From DASYTH01 sp036002505 (lineage in GTDB: Bacteria; Actinomycetota; Actinomycetes; Mycobacteriales; Pseudonocardiaceae): a stretch of 64,000 bases of DNA. Positions 1-8,498 of this stretch are shown here, in pieces. The notes under the pieces are model-generated. The model searched no databases, was not told the DNA's origin, and saw nothing but the letters and a program-made list of their open reading frames with translations. The stretch lies in contig NZ_DASYTH010000121.1 in NCBI RefSeq assembly GCF_036002505.1, positions 1-64,000 of the forward strand, in the 5' to 3' direction. Both the position numbers and the translations under genes were made by a program. Position 1 is the stretch's first letter. Every line of letters begins with the position of its first letter.

Positions 1-31
1 TCACCGTGACAAAGGCCCCCTTCATCGCACG
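1..31. repeat. Partial hairpin repeat (family I), cut by the window edge
   Basis: Read on the minus strand, these bases resemble one arm of the hairpin repeat at 54052-54110: both contain TGCGATGAAG followed two bases later by GGCCTTT. The matching arm would lie before the window, so only half of the element is visible. It sits just downstream of the VOC gene, which fits the gene-end position of the other copies. Confidence 0.5.
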
Positions 32-68
32 ACAGCCGAGCCACGTTGAGATGGAGCCGATCCAACTC

Positions 69-500
69 TCACTGGATGCAGAACTCGTTGCCTTCGGGGT
101 CCTGCATGACCATGCAGCGGCCGGTCGGGTCGTTCGATTCGTAGAGGACCTTGGCGCCTGCGGCCACGAGGCGTTCCGTGTGGACGGTGACGCGGTGCCA
201 GGCCTCCGCCTTGTCCGGGGCGCCGCGGCTGACGTTGAGGTCGAGGTGCACGCGGTTCTTGGCGGTCTTGCCTTCGGGGACCTTCTGGAAGAACAGCCGG
301 GGGCGGGTGCGCTCGGCGTCGACGAGTGCGGCGTAGTCGTACCAGCGGTCCTCGGGCAGGCCGATCTTGGCGGCGAACTCCTGCCAGTTGTCGAAGCCCG
401 GCGGGGGCGGCTCGAGCTGGTAGTCGAGCGCGATGGCCCAGAAGTCGGCCAGCTTCTCGGGGTCGGCCGCGTCGAACGTGACCTGGATGCCGATTGCCAT
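69..500 (-). CDS. VOC (glyoxalase-like) family protein
   Basis: A 143-residue single-module vicinal-oxygen-chelate protein. It opens with the usual first strand (IQVTFDAADPEKLADFW) and ends with DPEGNEFCIQ, the closing strand typical of glyoxalase-like domains. HLDLNV in the middle supplies the family's usual histidine strand. The substrate cannot be told from sequence; many such actinobacterial proteins are uncharacterised. It starts 11 bp after the stop of the upstream VWA gene on the same strand, so it is probably the last gene of that operon. Confidence 0.85.
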   Translation of the reverse strand: MAIGIQVTFDAADPEKLADFWAIALDYQLEPPPPGFDNWQEFAAKIGLPEDRWYDYAALVDAERTRPRLFFQKVPEGKTAKNRVHLDLNVSRGAPDKAEAWHRVTVHTERLVAAGAKVLYESNDPTGRCMVMQDPEGNEFCIQ

Positions 501-511
501 GGTGCGGGACT

Positions 512-2476
512 TTACGGGCCCCGGCGGCGGGTGCGCAGGTAGTCGCTGACGACGGCGGCGCCCAGGCCGTCCAGGTCGGGCGCGACGACCCGGCCGCCGC
601 CGCGTTGGGCGATCAGGTCGACGAACTTGGCGAGGCTGGGGTCGTCGCCGAGTTTGAACACGGTGACCGAGGCGCCGAGGCGGGCCAGGGCGTCCACCTC
701 GGCGATCGTCTTGACCAGGGTGGTGCGGCCCGGCGGGTACTGGAAAACGGCTTCACCGTCGGGTTCCAGGTGCGCGGTGGGTTCTCCGTCGGTCACCACC
801 AGAACCACCGGGCGGGCGTCGGGGTTGCGGCGCAGGTGCCGGCCGGCGAGCAGCAGCGCGTGGTGCAGGTTGGTGCCCTGCTCCCAGACTCCTTCCAGGC
901 CAACGAGTTCCGCCAGCTCCACGGTCCGGGCGTGCCGGCCGAAGGTGATCAGCTGCAGCGCGTCGGTGCGGAACCGGGTGGTGATCAGCTGGTGCAGCGC
1001 CAGAGCGGTGCGTTTCATCGGAACCCAGCGGTTGTCCTGCACCATGGACCACGAGGTGTCCACGCACAGGGCGACCGCCGCCCGGGTCCGCTGCTCGGTT
1101 TCGGAGATCTCGACGTCCACAACGTCGAGCTGCACCTTGCCGTCCGAAGTGGACGCCGTGCGGAGGACCGCGTTGCGCACCGTGCGGGAGACGTCCCACG
1201 GCTCGGTGTCGCCGAACTGCCACGGCCGGGTCGCCCCGGTCAGCTCCCCCGCGGCGCCGGCCAACGCGGTGTCCCGCTCGCCCCGCCGGGACCGCAGCGA
1301 GCCGACCACGTCCTTCAGCGCGGTCTGCCCGAGCCGGCGCAACGCCTTGGCGGACAACCGAAGCGAGCCGTCCTCGGCGCGCTCCAGCAGGCCCGCGTTG
1401 CGCAGCTCCCGCTCCAGCTCGGCCAGCCGCCGGGCGTCCACCCCGGCCTGGTCACCGAGATGCTGCCGCAGTGACTCGACGTCGATGTCCTCCAGCCGCG
1501 CGCCCGGGTAGGACTGCGCGAGCTGCTCGGCCAGGGCGTCCAGCTCGGCCAGCTCCTGCATGGCCGCCGCGCCCTCGCCGAACCCCAGCGGATTCTCCCC
1601 GCGGAACCGGGCCGACCCGGTCCAGTCCTCGCCCGGGCGCAGCGCCCGCAGGTTCGCGTCCAAGGTGGCGATCTGCTCCAGCATGCTCGCGTCACCGAAG
1701 GCGCTGCCCATCAGCTCGGCGAGCTCCGCGCGCTGCCCGGCGGACATCGAGTTGAGCATCCGCTGGGCCGCGGCGGCGCGGGCGGCCAGCGCGTCGATCA
1801 GCTCCTCGGTGTTGCGCGGGTTCTCCGGGAAGAACTCGCCGTGCTGGCGCATGAAATCGGCGAACTGCTGCGTGGTGTCCTCGCCGCGCAGATGCGCCAG
1901 CAGCAGATCGTTGAGGTCGGCCATCATCCGGCGGATCCGCTCGACGTCCTCGGGCCGGACCGTCTGCAGCGCCTCCTTCATCCCCTCGAACCGGGACTCC
2001 ATCAGCTCCCGGCCGAGCAGGTCGCGGATCTTCTCGTAGGCCTCCCGGGCCCGCTCCGAGCGCCAGTCGTAGTCGGCCAGCTCGCGCACCGCCGCCGCGG
2101 TGCCCGGGGGCAGCGCGTCCAGCTGCGCTTCCCGGAACCGCGCCTCGTCGTCGGGATCGGGGAACAGCGCCGCGCGCTCGGCCTCCAGCGCCTCGTCCAG
2201 CAGCCGGCGCACCTCCTGCAGCGTGCCGTCGAGGTTGTTGCGCCGCTGGATCTCCCGGCGGCGCTGCCAGAGCCGCCGGGTCAGCTCGTCCAGCCCGGTC
2301 AGGTCGCCGGTGCCCCGGCGCAGCAGCTCCTCCAGCGCCGAGCGGGGCGAGCTGCCGTCCATCACGTCCCGCCCGATCTCGTCGAGCGCGGCCCGCAGAT
2401 CCACCGGTGGTGCGAGCGGGTCCGGGCCGTCGTGCCAGGGCCCGTAGGCGTACCGCTCGGCGAAGGACGACGTCAC
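512..2476 (-). CDS. VWA domain protein, partner of the adjacent AAA ATPase
   Basis: About 654 residues. The N-terminal two thirds are helical and charged. The C-terminal ~180 residues form a von Willebrand factor A domain with an intact MIDAS motif DTSWS near residue 473 and a VVTDGEP strand later. The GTG start at 2476 is chosen because GAGGTGG precedes it at good spacing; an ATG at 2560 would add a low-complexity Arg/Pro leader without a ribosome site. The gene follows an AAA ATPase gene on the same strand. MoxR-type ATPase plus VWA pairs generally act together as chaperone-like or metal-insertion machines; the client here is unknown. A second, separate MoxR/DUF58/VWA set lies at 14.6-17.7 kb. 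Confidence 0.85.
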   Translation of the reverse strand: MTSSFAERYAYGPWHDGPDPLAPPVDLRAALDEIGRDVMDGSSPRSALEELLRRGTGDLTGLDELTRRLWQRRREIQRRNNLDGTLQEVRRLLDEALEAERAALFPDPDDEARFREAQLDALPPGTAAAVRELADYDWRSERAREAYEKIRDLLGRELMESRFEGMKEALQTVRPEDVERIRRMMADLNDLLLAHLRGEDTTQQFADFMRQHGEFFPENPRNTEELIDALAARAAAAQRMLNSMSAGQRAELAELMGSAFGDASMLEQIATLDANLRALRPGEDWTGSARFRGENPLGFGEGAAAMQELAELDALAEQLAQSYPGARLEDIDVESLRQHLGDQAGVDARRLAELERELRNAGLLERAEDGSLRLSAKALRRLGQTALKDVVGSLRSRRGERDTALAGAAGELTGATRPWQFGDTEPWDVSRTVRNAVLRTASTSDGKVQLDVVDVEISETEQRTRAAVALCVDTSWSMVQDNRWVPMKRTALALHQLITTRFRTDALQLITFGRHARTVELAELVGLEGVWEQGTNLHHALLLAGRHLRRNPDARPVVLVVTDGEPTAHLEPDGEAVFQYPPGRTTLVKTIAEVDALARLGASVTVFKLGDDPSLAKFVDLIAQRGGGRVVAPDLDGLGAAVVSDYLRTRRRGP

Positions 2477-2567
2477 GCCACCACCTCGCAAGCTCGGTGC
2501 CGGCGAACCCGGCCGCCTCGTCCCTCGGCGACGGGGCAGTGTCGGTGGTTCGCTCCGCAAGCTCCGC

Positions 2568-3980
2568 TCACGGCCCGTACACCGTCATGCCGTCGTCGGA
2601 GTCCTTGGCCAGCTGGCGGCCCAGGAACAGCGACTCCAGGGCCAGCTCCACGGCCGCGGCGATCCGGCCCGGCGGGTCGCTGGCCGCCACCCCGGCGCGC
2701 GCCGCGACGTCGTGCAGCACCGGCAGCTCCGGCAGCGCGGCGAGCACCTCCGCGCCCGGCACCCGCTCCCCGGTGGCCACCAGGTTCCCGTCGGCGACGG
2801 CGGCCACCAGCGGTTTGAGGTCCAGCCCGCGGAACCGCTCCCGGGCGGTCTCGGCCACGGCGCGGCGCAGGTAGTGCGCGAGGTGCTCGAGCTCCCGGCC
2901 CTCCTCACCGGACTCGAACTCCAGCTTGCCGCGCAGCACCGCGGGCACCGTCTCCAGGTCGATCGGCCGGGCCACCGGCGGGTCCTCACCGGTCAGCGCC
3001 GAGCGCCGAAGTGCTGCCGCCGCAACGGTTTCCGCGGCCGCGACGGCGAACCGCGCGGACACCCCGGAGCGCTGGTCGACGGCGCTGGACTCGCGCAGGT
3101 GCCGGACGAACCGGGCCAGCACCTCCAGCAGCGGGTCGCCCACCTCGGCCAGCAGGCACGCCTCCTGCCGGACCACGGCCACCTCGGCGGCCACCGACAG
3201 CGGGTAGTGCGTGCACACCTCGGCGCCGAACCGGTCCTTCAGCGGCGTGATGATCCGACCGCGGTTGGTGTAGTCCTCCGGGTTCGACGTGGCCACCAGC
3301 AACACGTCCAGCGGCAGCCGCAGCGTGTACCCGCGGATCTGGATGTCCCGCTCCTCCATCACGTTCAGCAGCGCCACCTGGATCCGCTCGGCCAGGTCCG
3401 GCAGCTCGTTGATCGCCACGATGCCCCGGTGCGCGCGCGGCACGAGTCCGAAGTGGATGGTCTCCGGGTCGCCCAGGGTGCGCCCCGCCGCCACCTTCAC
3501 CGGGTCCACGTCGCCGATCAGGTCACCCACCGACGTGTCCGGCGTGGCCAGCTTCTCGGCGTACCGCTCGGACCGGTGCCGCCACGCCACCGGCAGCTCA
3601 TCGCCCAGTTCCGCGGCCCGCCGCCGGGACTCCGGCGTGATCGGCGCCAGCGGGTGCTCACCCAGCTCGGAGCCCTCGATCACCGGCGTCCACTCGTCCA
3701 GCAGCCCGACCATCGTGCGCAGCAACCGGGTCTTGCCCTGCCCGCGCTCGCCGAGCAGCACCACGTCGTGCCCGGCCAGCAGCGCCCGTTCCAGCTGCGG
3801 CAGCACGGTATGCCCGAAGCCGACAATACCCGGCCACGGGTCCCGACCGGCCCGCAGCGCCGCCAGCAGGTTCTCCCTGATCTCGTCCTTCACCCCGCGC
3901 GGCAGGTATCCGGCCGCGCGCAGCTCCCCCGCCGTGCGCGGCAACCCGCCGGGCGGCGTCAACACCCCTGTATCGGTCAC
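2568..3980 (-). CDS. AAA ATPase, magnesium-chelatase subunit I / MoxR-like
   Basis: A 470-residue AAA+ ATPase. Walker A is GERGQGKT at residues 77-84, and AINELPDL is the Walker B region. The sensor segment VLLVATSNPEDYTNRGRI fits the ChlI/MoxR clade. The C-terminal part is helical. Its stop lies about 90 bp before the start of the VWA gene, and the VOC gene follows, so the three probably form one transcription unit. The ATPase is expected to act with the VWA protein; the substrate is unknown. Confidence 0.85.
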   Translation of the reverse strand: MTDTGVLTPPGGLPRTAGELRAAGYLPRGVKDEIRENLLAALRAGRDPWPGIVGFGHTVLPQLERALLAGHDVVLLGERGQGKTRLLRTMVGLLDEWTPVIEGSELGEHPLAPITPESRRRAAELGDELPVAWRHRSERYAEKLATPDTSVGDLIGDVDPVKVAAGRTLGDPETIHFGLVPRAHRGIVAINELPDLAERIQVALLNVMEERDIQIRGYTLRLPLDVLLVATSNPEDYTNRGRIITPLKDRFGAEVCTHYPLSVAAEVAVVRQEACLLAEVGDPLLEVLARFVRHLRESSAVDQRSGVSARFAVAAAETVAAAALRRSALTGEDPPVARPIDLETVPAVLRGKLEFESGEEGRELEHLAHYLRRAVAETARERFRGLDLKPLVAAVADGNLVATGERVPGAEVLAALPELPVLHDVAARAGVAASDPPGRIAAAVELALESLFLGRQLAKDSDDGMTVYGP

Positions 3981-4031
3981 GCCCCAACGCTACGTGGCCG
4001 CGGCTCAGGTTTCGACGTTGAGCAGCTCCAG

Positions 4032-5252
4032 CTAGTGCTCCTGGTCATGTTCGGCATGCCGGATCTGGTCCCGGTCGGCCGCGAACCGGACATACTCGAA
4101 CCCGTTGAGCGCAGCCAGGATCCCGGCCAGCACGGCGAGGCTGACGATGGCCGGCGCGTTCGCCATGAGCGGAACCAGCGCGAGCAGCACGACCGCCACG
4201 ACCAGCCGCTGCCGCTTGACCGCGCCGTAGGAGCGCCAGGCGAAGCCGACGTGCGCGAGCAGGTAGAGCGCCACGCCGGCGTACATGGCCCACAGCGGCG
4301 CCCCGTACAGCTTGTCGGACAGCGTGTGCTGCGCCTCGTCGCCGACGTACTCGAGCTCCTTCTTCAACCCCAGCGCCACCAGGACGATGCCGGCGACCAT
4401 CGGCAGGTGGAAGTAGGTGTACGCGGTCCGGGCCAGCGCCGCGCGGTGCTCACCCCGGGCCCGGGACAGCGCCCGCTCGGCCAGCAGCGCGGCCACGTCG
4501 AAGTACAGCCACCACAGGCTCCCCGCCACGGACAGGCCGAGCACCGCACCCACCACGATCGGCCAGGACACCGGCAGGTTCGCCACCCCGACGCCGATCG
4601 CCACCACCGACTCGCCGATGGCCACGATGACGATCAGGCCGTGCCGCTCGGCGAAGTGCTTGGCCGAGTTCAGCCGCCAGCCGCGGGCCCCGATCAGCAG
4701 CGTCCAGCCGTAGTCGAACACCACCGCCGCGATCCACAGGCCGAGCTGAGCGTCGCCCGACGTGGTGGCCGCGATGAGCAGCAGGCCGGGCGGCACCAGG
4801 CAGCTCGGCGTCCAGAGCAGCAGCTGGTGGCGCAGCCCGGCGTCCTTCTCGCTGACGGCCCAGAACGCGCCCAGGTGGATCAGCCGGAGCAGCAGGTAGC
4901 CCACCGCGAACACGGCCGGCCCCCACAGCCCGCCGGCCCAGTCGCCGAACGCCTCCGGCACGGCGAACGCGACCACGAACATCACCGCCATCGCGGCGAA
5001 CATCCAGATCCGGACGAAGCCCTCGTCCGCCTTGACCACGTTGGCCAGCCATGCGTACCCGGTCCAGATCCACCAGATCACGGCGAACACCAGCATGCCG
5101 CGCAGCACCGTGCCGGCGCTGACGCGGTCGGCCATCATCGCGGTGATCTGGGTCAGCGCGAACACGAAGACCAGGTCGAAGAAGAGCTCCAGGGTCGTGG
5201 CGGCGCTGGCCTCGCGCTGCATCTCGACCCGGGACCGGCCGGGGTGCGTCAT
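4032..5252 (-). CDS. Low temperature requirement protein A (LtrA) family membrane protein
   Basis: A polytopic membrane protein of about 406 residues. It begins with the family hallmark ELFFDLVFVFALTQIT after a short basic N-terminus and has roughly ten or more hydrophobic segments. LtrA-family proteins are widespread in actinobacteria but their transport or signalling role is not established. The ATG at 5252 is chosen; an internal ATG at 5222 is possible. The open frame continues far upstream, but that part is antisense to 5274-6609 and is not coding. The gene is divergent from the small membrane protein at 5274, with only 21 bp between the starts, so the two share a promoter region. Confidence 0.85.
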   Translation of the reverse strand: MTHPGRSRVEMQREASAATTLELFFDLVFVFALTQITAMMADRVSAGTVLRGMLVFAVIWWIWTGYAWLANVVKADEGFVRIWMFAAMAVMFVVAFAVPEAFGDWAGGLWGPAVFAVGYLLLRLIHLGAFWAVSEKDAGLRHQLLLWTPSCLVPPGLLLIAATTSGDAQLGLWIAAVVFDYGWTLLIGARGWRLNSAKHFAERHGLIVIVAIGESVVAIGVGVANLPVSWPIVVGAVLGLSVAGSLWWLYFDVAALLAERALSRARGEHRAALARTAYTYFHLPMVAGIVLVALGLKKELEYVGDEAQHTLSDKLYGAPLWAMYAGVALYLLAHVGFAWRSYGAVKRQRLVVAVVLLALVPLMANAPAIVSLAVLAGILAALNGFEYVRFAADRDQIRHAEHDQEH

Positions 5253-5273
5253 GCGCCTAGTGTCGTTCCCGCC

Positions 5274-5771
5274 ATGAGCAGCGATCAAATCGAGCTCACC
5301 TGGGATCCGACCCTCCGCGACTGGCTGAATGGGGTGCGGGCCGGATTCCCGTTCGTCCGGTTCCTGCCGTGGGTCGCCCTCGCGTTCGCACTCGCCGGCG
5401 GGGTGCTGCTGGTCCTCGGGCACGTCCGCATGGCGCTGGTCGGGTTCGGCTACGCGGCCGTGATCATCGTGTTGCCGGCGGTCATGGCCTGGATCTCCTT
5501 CCGGATGCACCCGGGGGCGAAGACCACGATGACCGGGCGGGTGGACGAGCACTCGCTGCTGATGATGGCCGTCGACGGCACCACCTACAGCGACCTCCCC
5601 TGGGAGGTGATCACTGGCTGGGCGGAGACCCGGCGCGGGTTCGTGGTGCGGACCGGGGCCGGCAACGCGATCGCCATCTACACCGTGCCGCACCGCGCGT
5701 TCGCCGGACCCGAGCAACACCAACAGTTCCGGGAGCTGGTCGGGCGCCGGGTTGGTCCGGTGGGCAAGTGA
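5274..5771 (+). CDS. Small membrane protein with a C-terminal YcxB-like domain
   Basis: A 165-residue protein. Two hydrophobic segments at about residues 29-49 and 52-74 are followed by a soluble strand-rich part (MTGRVDEHSLLMMAVDG, PWEVITGWAETRRGFVVRT, NAIAIYTVPHRAF). This layout resembles the YcxB/PH-like family of actinobacterial and firmicute membrane proteins. The ATG at 5274 follows a very short leader and faces ltrA. Function unknown. Confidence 0.75.
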   Translation: MSSDQIELTWDPTLRDWLNGVRAGFPFVRFLPWVALAFALAGGVLLVLGHVRMALVGFGYAAVIIVLPAVMAWISFRMHPGAKTTMTGRVDEHSLLMMAVDGTTYSDLPWEVITGWAETRRGFVVRTGAGNAIAIYTVPHRAFAGPEQHQQFRELVGRRVGPVGK

Positions 5772-5817
5772 TCTCCCCATGCACGGGCGGTCACCGACGT
5801 CGCGTACCCTCAGCCAC

Positions 5818-6609
5818 GTGTCATCTCCGAGCGCGACGTTCGTGGTGTGGTCGTCGGCGTGGTTGAGCGGGTTCGCCGCGCCCGACGACGTGTTGGACGC
5901 CTTGCAGGACTGGGCGGAGCTGCACGAGGTGGTGGCCGCCGACGCGGGCACGGCTGACACTGTGGACATTCCGGAGCGCGGCGGCGAGCCCGGGCATCTG
6001 GCCGCGCTGCTCGCCGCGCTCCGTCGCGCCGGGGCGTCCGGTGGCCGGCTGGTGCTCCCGGTGCCGGGCGACGTGCGGGGTCTCGGCCAGTCCAGCAGGT
6101 TCGCCGCGGAGGCGCTGCACACCGGTGAGGCCGTGGTGCACGGCGCGCTCGGCGTCGTGCCGGAGCTGGTCGCCGAGAGTGTGCTGCGCTGGACCGTGTT
6201 CGACCTCGGCACGCCGCCGGCCGCCGGCGGATCCGTGCAGCTGAGCGAGGCGGAGCACGAGCTGACCGGCGCGATGCGGGTGGCCGCCGGCATGCTCACC
6301 GAGCTGGGCGTGGCCAAGCACCGCGCGGGCGTCCGCGAGGAGCTGCGCGACCGGCTGGCGGCGGCGCCCAAGCTCAGCTGGCCGGAGGGCATGCCGCCGC
6401 GCGCGCTGCGGGTGCTGCAGCGCGCCACCGAGGTGTCCGCCATCCTCGACCTGGCCGGCGAGGACGAGCCGGGCGGCGCGCTGTCCGCGTCGGCCGCGGC
6501 CAAGCGCGCCCAGGCCCTGCGGCCGCTGTTCGACGCGGTCCGGATCGCCCGCTGCGCCGCCATCGACGAGGCGGTGCGCACCCTGTCCAACCAGTCGGGC
6601 CGGGTCTGA
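5818..6609 (+). CDS. Conserved hypothetical protein
   Basis: A 263-residue soluble protein rich in Ala and Glu, starting at GTG 5818 (first residues SSPSATFVVWSSAWLSG). No recognised domain or catalytic motif. The N-terminal part has alternating strands and helices, and the C-terminal half is helical. GC-rich third positions throughout support coding. The next gene starts 6 bp after its stop, so the two are very likely co-transcribed. Confidence 0.6.
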   Translation: MSSPSATFVVWSSAWLSGFAAPDDVLDALQDWAELHEVVAADAGTADTVDIPERGGEPGHLAALLAALRRAGASGGRLVLPVPGDVRGLGQSSRFAAEALHTGEAVVHGALGVVPELVAESVLRWTVFDLGTPPAAGGSVQLSEAEHELTGAMRVAAGMLTELGVAKHRAGVREELRDRLAAAPKLSWPEGMPPRALRVLQRATEVSAILDLAGEDEPGGALSASAAAKRAQALRPLFDAVRIARCAAIDEAVRTLSNQSGRV

Positions 6610-6615
6610 CCGCTG

Positions 6616-7224
6616 GTGCTCGTCGAGAAGCGCCTGCAGGCGGGCATTCGGGACGGCACCATCACGGTGATGTTCCGCCGCTGGCGGGCACGGCAGGTGA
6701 CGGCCGGCGAGATCTACCGGACCGCAGCCGGGCGGATCGCCGTGGACGAGGTCCGGGTCGTCGACCCGGCCAAGATCACCAAGAAGGACGCCCGCGCGGC
6801 CGGATTCTCCGCACCCGACGAAGCCCGCGCCGATCTCCGCGGTGACCCCGCGGATCCCGTGTACCTGCTCAGGATCCGTCTCGTTGACACCCCGGATCCG
6901 CGGGACGAACTCGCCCGCTCCGACCGGTTGACACCGTCCGATGTGGACGAGATAACGGCGCGCCTGGCCCGGTTGGACGCGGCCAGCGGCGAGGGCCCAT
7001 GGACGGCGGCCACCCTGGCGATCATCGCCGAACGCCCGGAGGTCCGGGCGCCCGACCTCGCCGCCACGCTCGGCCGCGACACCGCACCGTTCAAACTGGA
7101 CGTTCGCAAGCTCAAGAACCTGGGGCTGACGCTCAGCTTCCCGGTCGGCTACCGGCTGTCCCCGCGGGGCGCGGCCTACCTCGCGGCGGTTCGCAGCAGT
7201 CCGCCGCACACGGCGCCCCGTTGA
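6616..7224 (+). CDS. Possible ASCH/PUA-like protein with C-terminal winged helix
   Basis: A 202-residue protein with GTG start. Residues about 1-95 read as a small beta barrel (TITVMFRRWRARQVTAGEIY, then IAVDEVRVV) of the ASCH/PUA type. Residues about 125-195 look like a winged helix (WTAATLAIIAERPEVRAPDLA, then LDVRKLKNLGL). This suggests RNA or DNA binding, but that is inference. It follows the 5818 gene by 6 bp. Its last ~90 bp overlap the 3' end of the convergent ferrochelatase gene, an unusually long tail-to-tail overlap. Confidence 0.6.
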   Translation: MLVEKRLQAGIRDGTITVMFRRWRARQVTAGEIYRTAAGRIAVDEVRVVDPAKITKKDARAAGFSAPDEARADLRGDPADPVYLLRIRLVDTPDPRDELARSDRLTPSDVDEITARLARLDAASGEGPWTAATLAIIAERPEVRAPDLAATLGRDTAPFKLDVRKLKNLGLTLSFPVGYRLSPRGAAYLAAVRSSPPHTAPR

Positions 7225-8200
7225 CCGTGCGCCCCGCCGCCGCGAAGTCCGACAGCTTCCGGGCCGGCACGCCCGCCGTGTGCTCCTTGATCAACTCAAC
7301 CACGAGCTCGGCAAACCGCGGGTCCTGACCCGGTGTGGCCGCCCGGGCGAACTCCATGCCAAGCTCTCGCGCCCGCTCCGCCGCTTCCGTGTCGAGGTCC
7401 CACACCACCTCGAGGTGATCGCTGACGAACCCGACCGGGCACCCAACCATCGCCGACGTTCCCTTGCCGTGCAACGCTTCCACGTGGTCGACGATGTCCG
7501 GCTCCAGCCACGGGACCTGCGGTGGCCCGGACCGCGACTGCCAGACCACGTCGTAGTCCGCCACCCCCACCTCGCCCGCGACCAGCCGCGCCGCCTCCGC
7601 CACCTGCCGTGAGTACCGCCGCCGGTCACCCGCCGGCCCGCCCGACTCGTCCGCCGCCACCGGCACCGAGTGCGCCGTGAACACCAACCGGTACTCCGTG
7701 AACGCCTTCGCCGCGTCCCGCACGGCGTCCGCGAACGCCCCCACGAACAGCGGATGATCGAAGTACTGCCGCAGTTTCACCAGCTCCGGCGCACCCTCCC
7801 CCACCACGGCCCGCGCCCGTGCGATGTCCTCGTCGTACTGCCGGCAGGCCGAGTACCCCCCGTACGCGCTCGTCGCGAACACCAGCGCCCTGGTGACGCC
7901 GTCCGCAGCCATCCGCGCGACGGTGTCCTCGATCATGGGATGCCAGTTCCGGTTCCCGAAGTACACCGGCAACTCCAAACCCTGCCGCCGCAGCTCGGCC
8001 TCCGTTGCCGCGATCGCCTCCCGGTTCAACCGGTTGATCGGCGACATCCCGCCGAAGGACAGGTAGTGCCGCTCCACCTCGTCCAGCCGCTCCGCCGGCA
8101 CCCCCCGCCCGCGCGTCACGTTCTCCAGAAACGGCCGCACATCCTCCGGCCGCTCCGGCCCCCCGAACGACAACCACAGCAACGCCTCCGGCCCGTCCAC
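7133..8200 (-). CDS. hemH: Ferrochelatase (actinobacterial, coproporphyrin type)
   Basis: Inserts ferrous iron into the porphyrin ring; actinobacterial members act on coproporphyrin III in the coproporphyrin-dependent haem pathway. Visible signatures are LSFGGPE at the N-terminus, YFGNRNWHP, VFATSAYGGYSACRQY, TAHSVP with the conserved active-site His, and QSRSGPP. The C-terminal PCAADCC cluster fits the extra cysteines that hold a [2Fe-2S] centre in this clade. GTG 8200 is chosen because GAAGAAGG precedes it at proper spacing and the N-terminus then matches mycobacterial HemH; ATG 8227 is an alternative. In mycobacteria hemH also follows fabG1-inhA. Here two accessory genes and a secreted protein intervene. 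Confidence 0.93.
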   Translation of the reverse strand: MDGPEALLWLSFGGPERPEDVRPFLENVTRGRGVPAERLDEVERHYLSFGGMSPINRLNREAIAATEAELRRQGLELPVYFGNRNWHPMIEDTVARMAADGVTRALVFATSAYGGYSACRQYDEDIARARAVVGEGAPELVKLRQYFDHPLFVGAFADAVRDAAKAFTEYRLVFTAHSVPVAADESGGPAGDRRRYSRQVAEAARLVAGEVGVADYDVVWQSRSGPPQVPWLEPDIVDHVEALHGKGTSAMVGCPVGFVSDHLEVVWDLDTEAAERARELGMEFARAATPGQDPRFAELVVELIKEHTAGVPARKLSDFAAAGRTVNGAPCAADCCEPPRGRPRPAGTAGSRPGS

Positions 8201-8498
8201 GACCAACCCTTCTTCACAGCCGCCCATGTCATGCACCCGACATGATGTCGCAACGCCCGGCCACGCCCGGAAAGACCCCACCACCCAGGTGTGAAGCGAG
8301 TTGTCGGTGGTGCGCGCTATTCGACGCCGAGCACGAAACCGGGATACGCCCTGCCTTGGCCAGAATGGGACCATGCCACGGATGACGGGCTCGGCACCAC
8401 GTGCCAAGCTGGCACATTGCCGGGTTGATTGATCCGTTGGAGTGGAGTTCGCGCGCGGCGCGGCGGGTTCGGCGGATGGGTCTCCTAGCGTGCTCAGC

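Noticed and set aside
2712..5273. Very long open frame on the plus strand continuing into the gene at 5274
   Set aside because: It is antisense to the AAA ATPase and LtrA genes, is rich in His, Gln, Arg and Pro as expected for a shadow of GC-rich coding DNA, and has no start signal. Only the part from 5274 is a gene.
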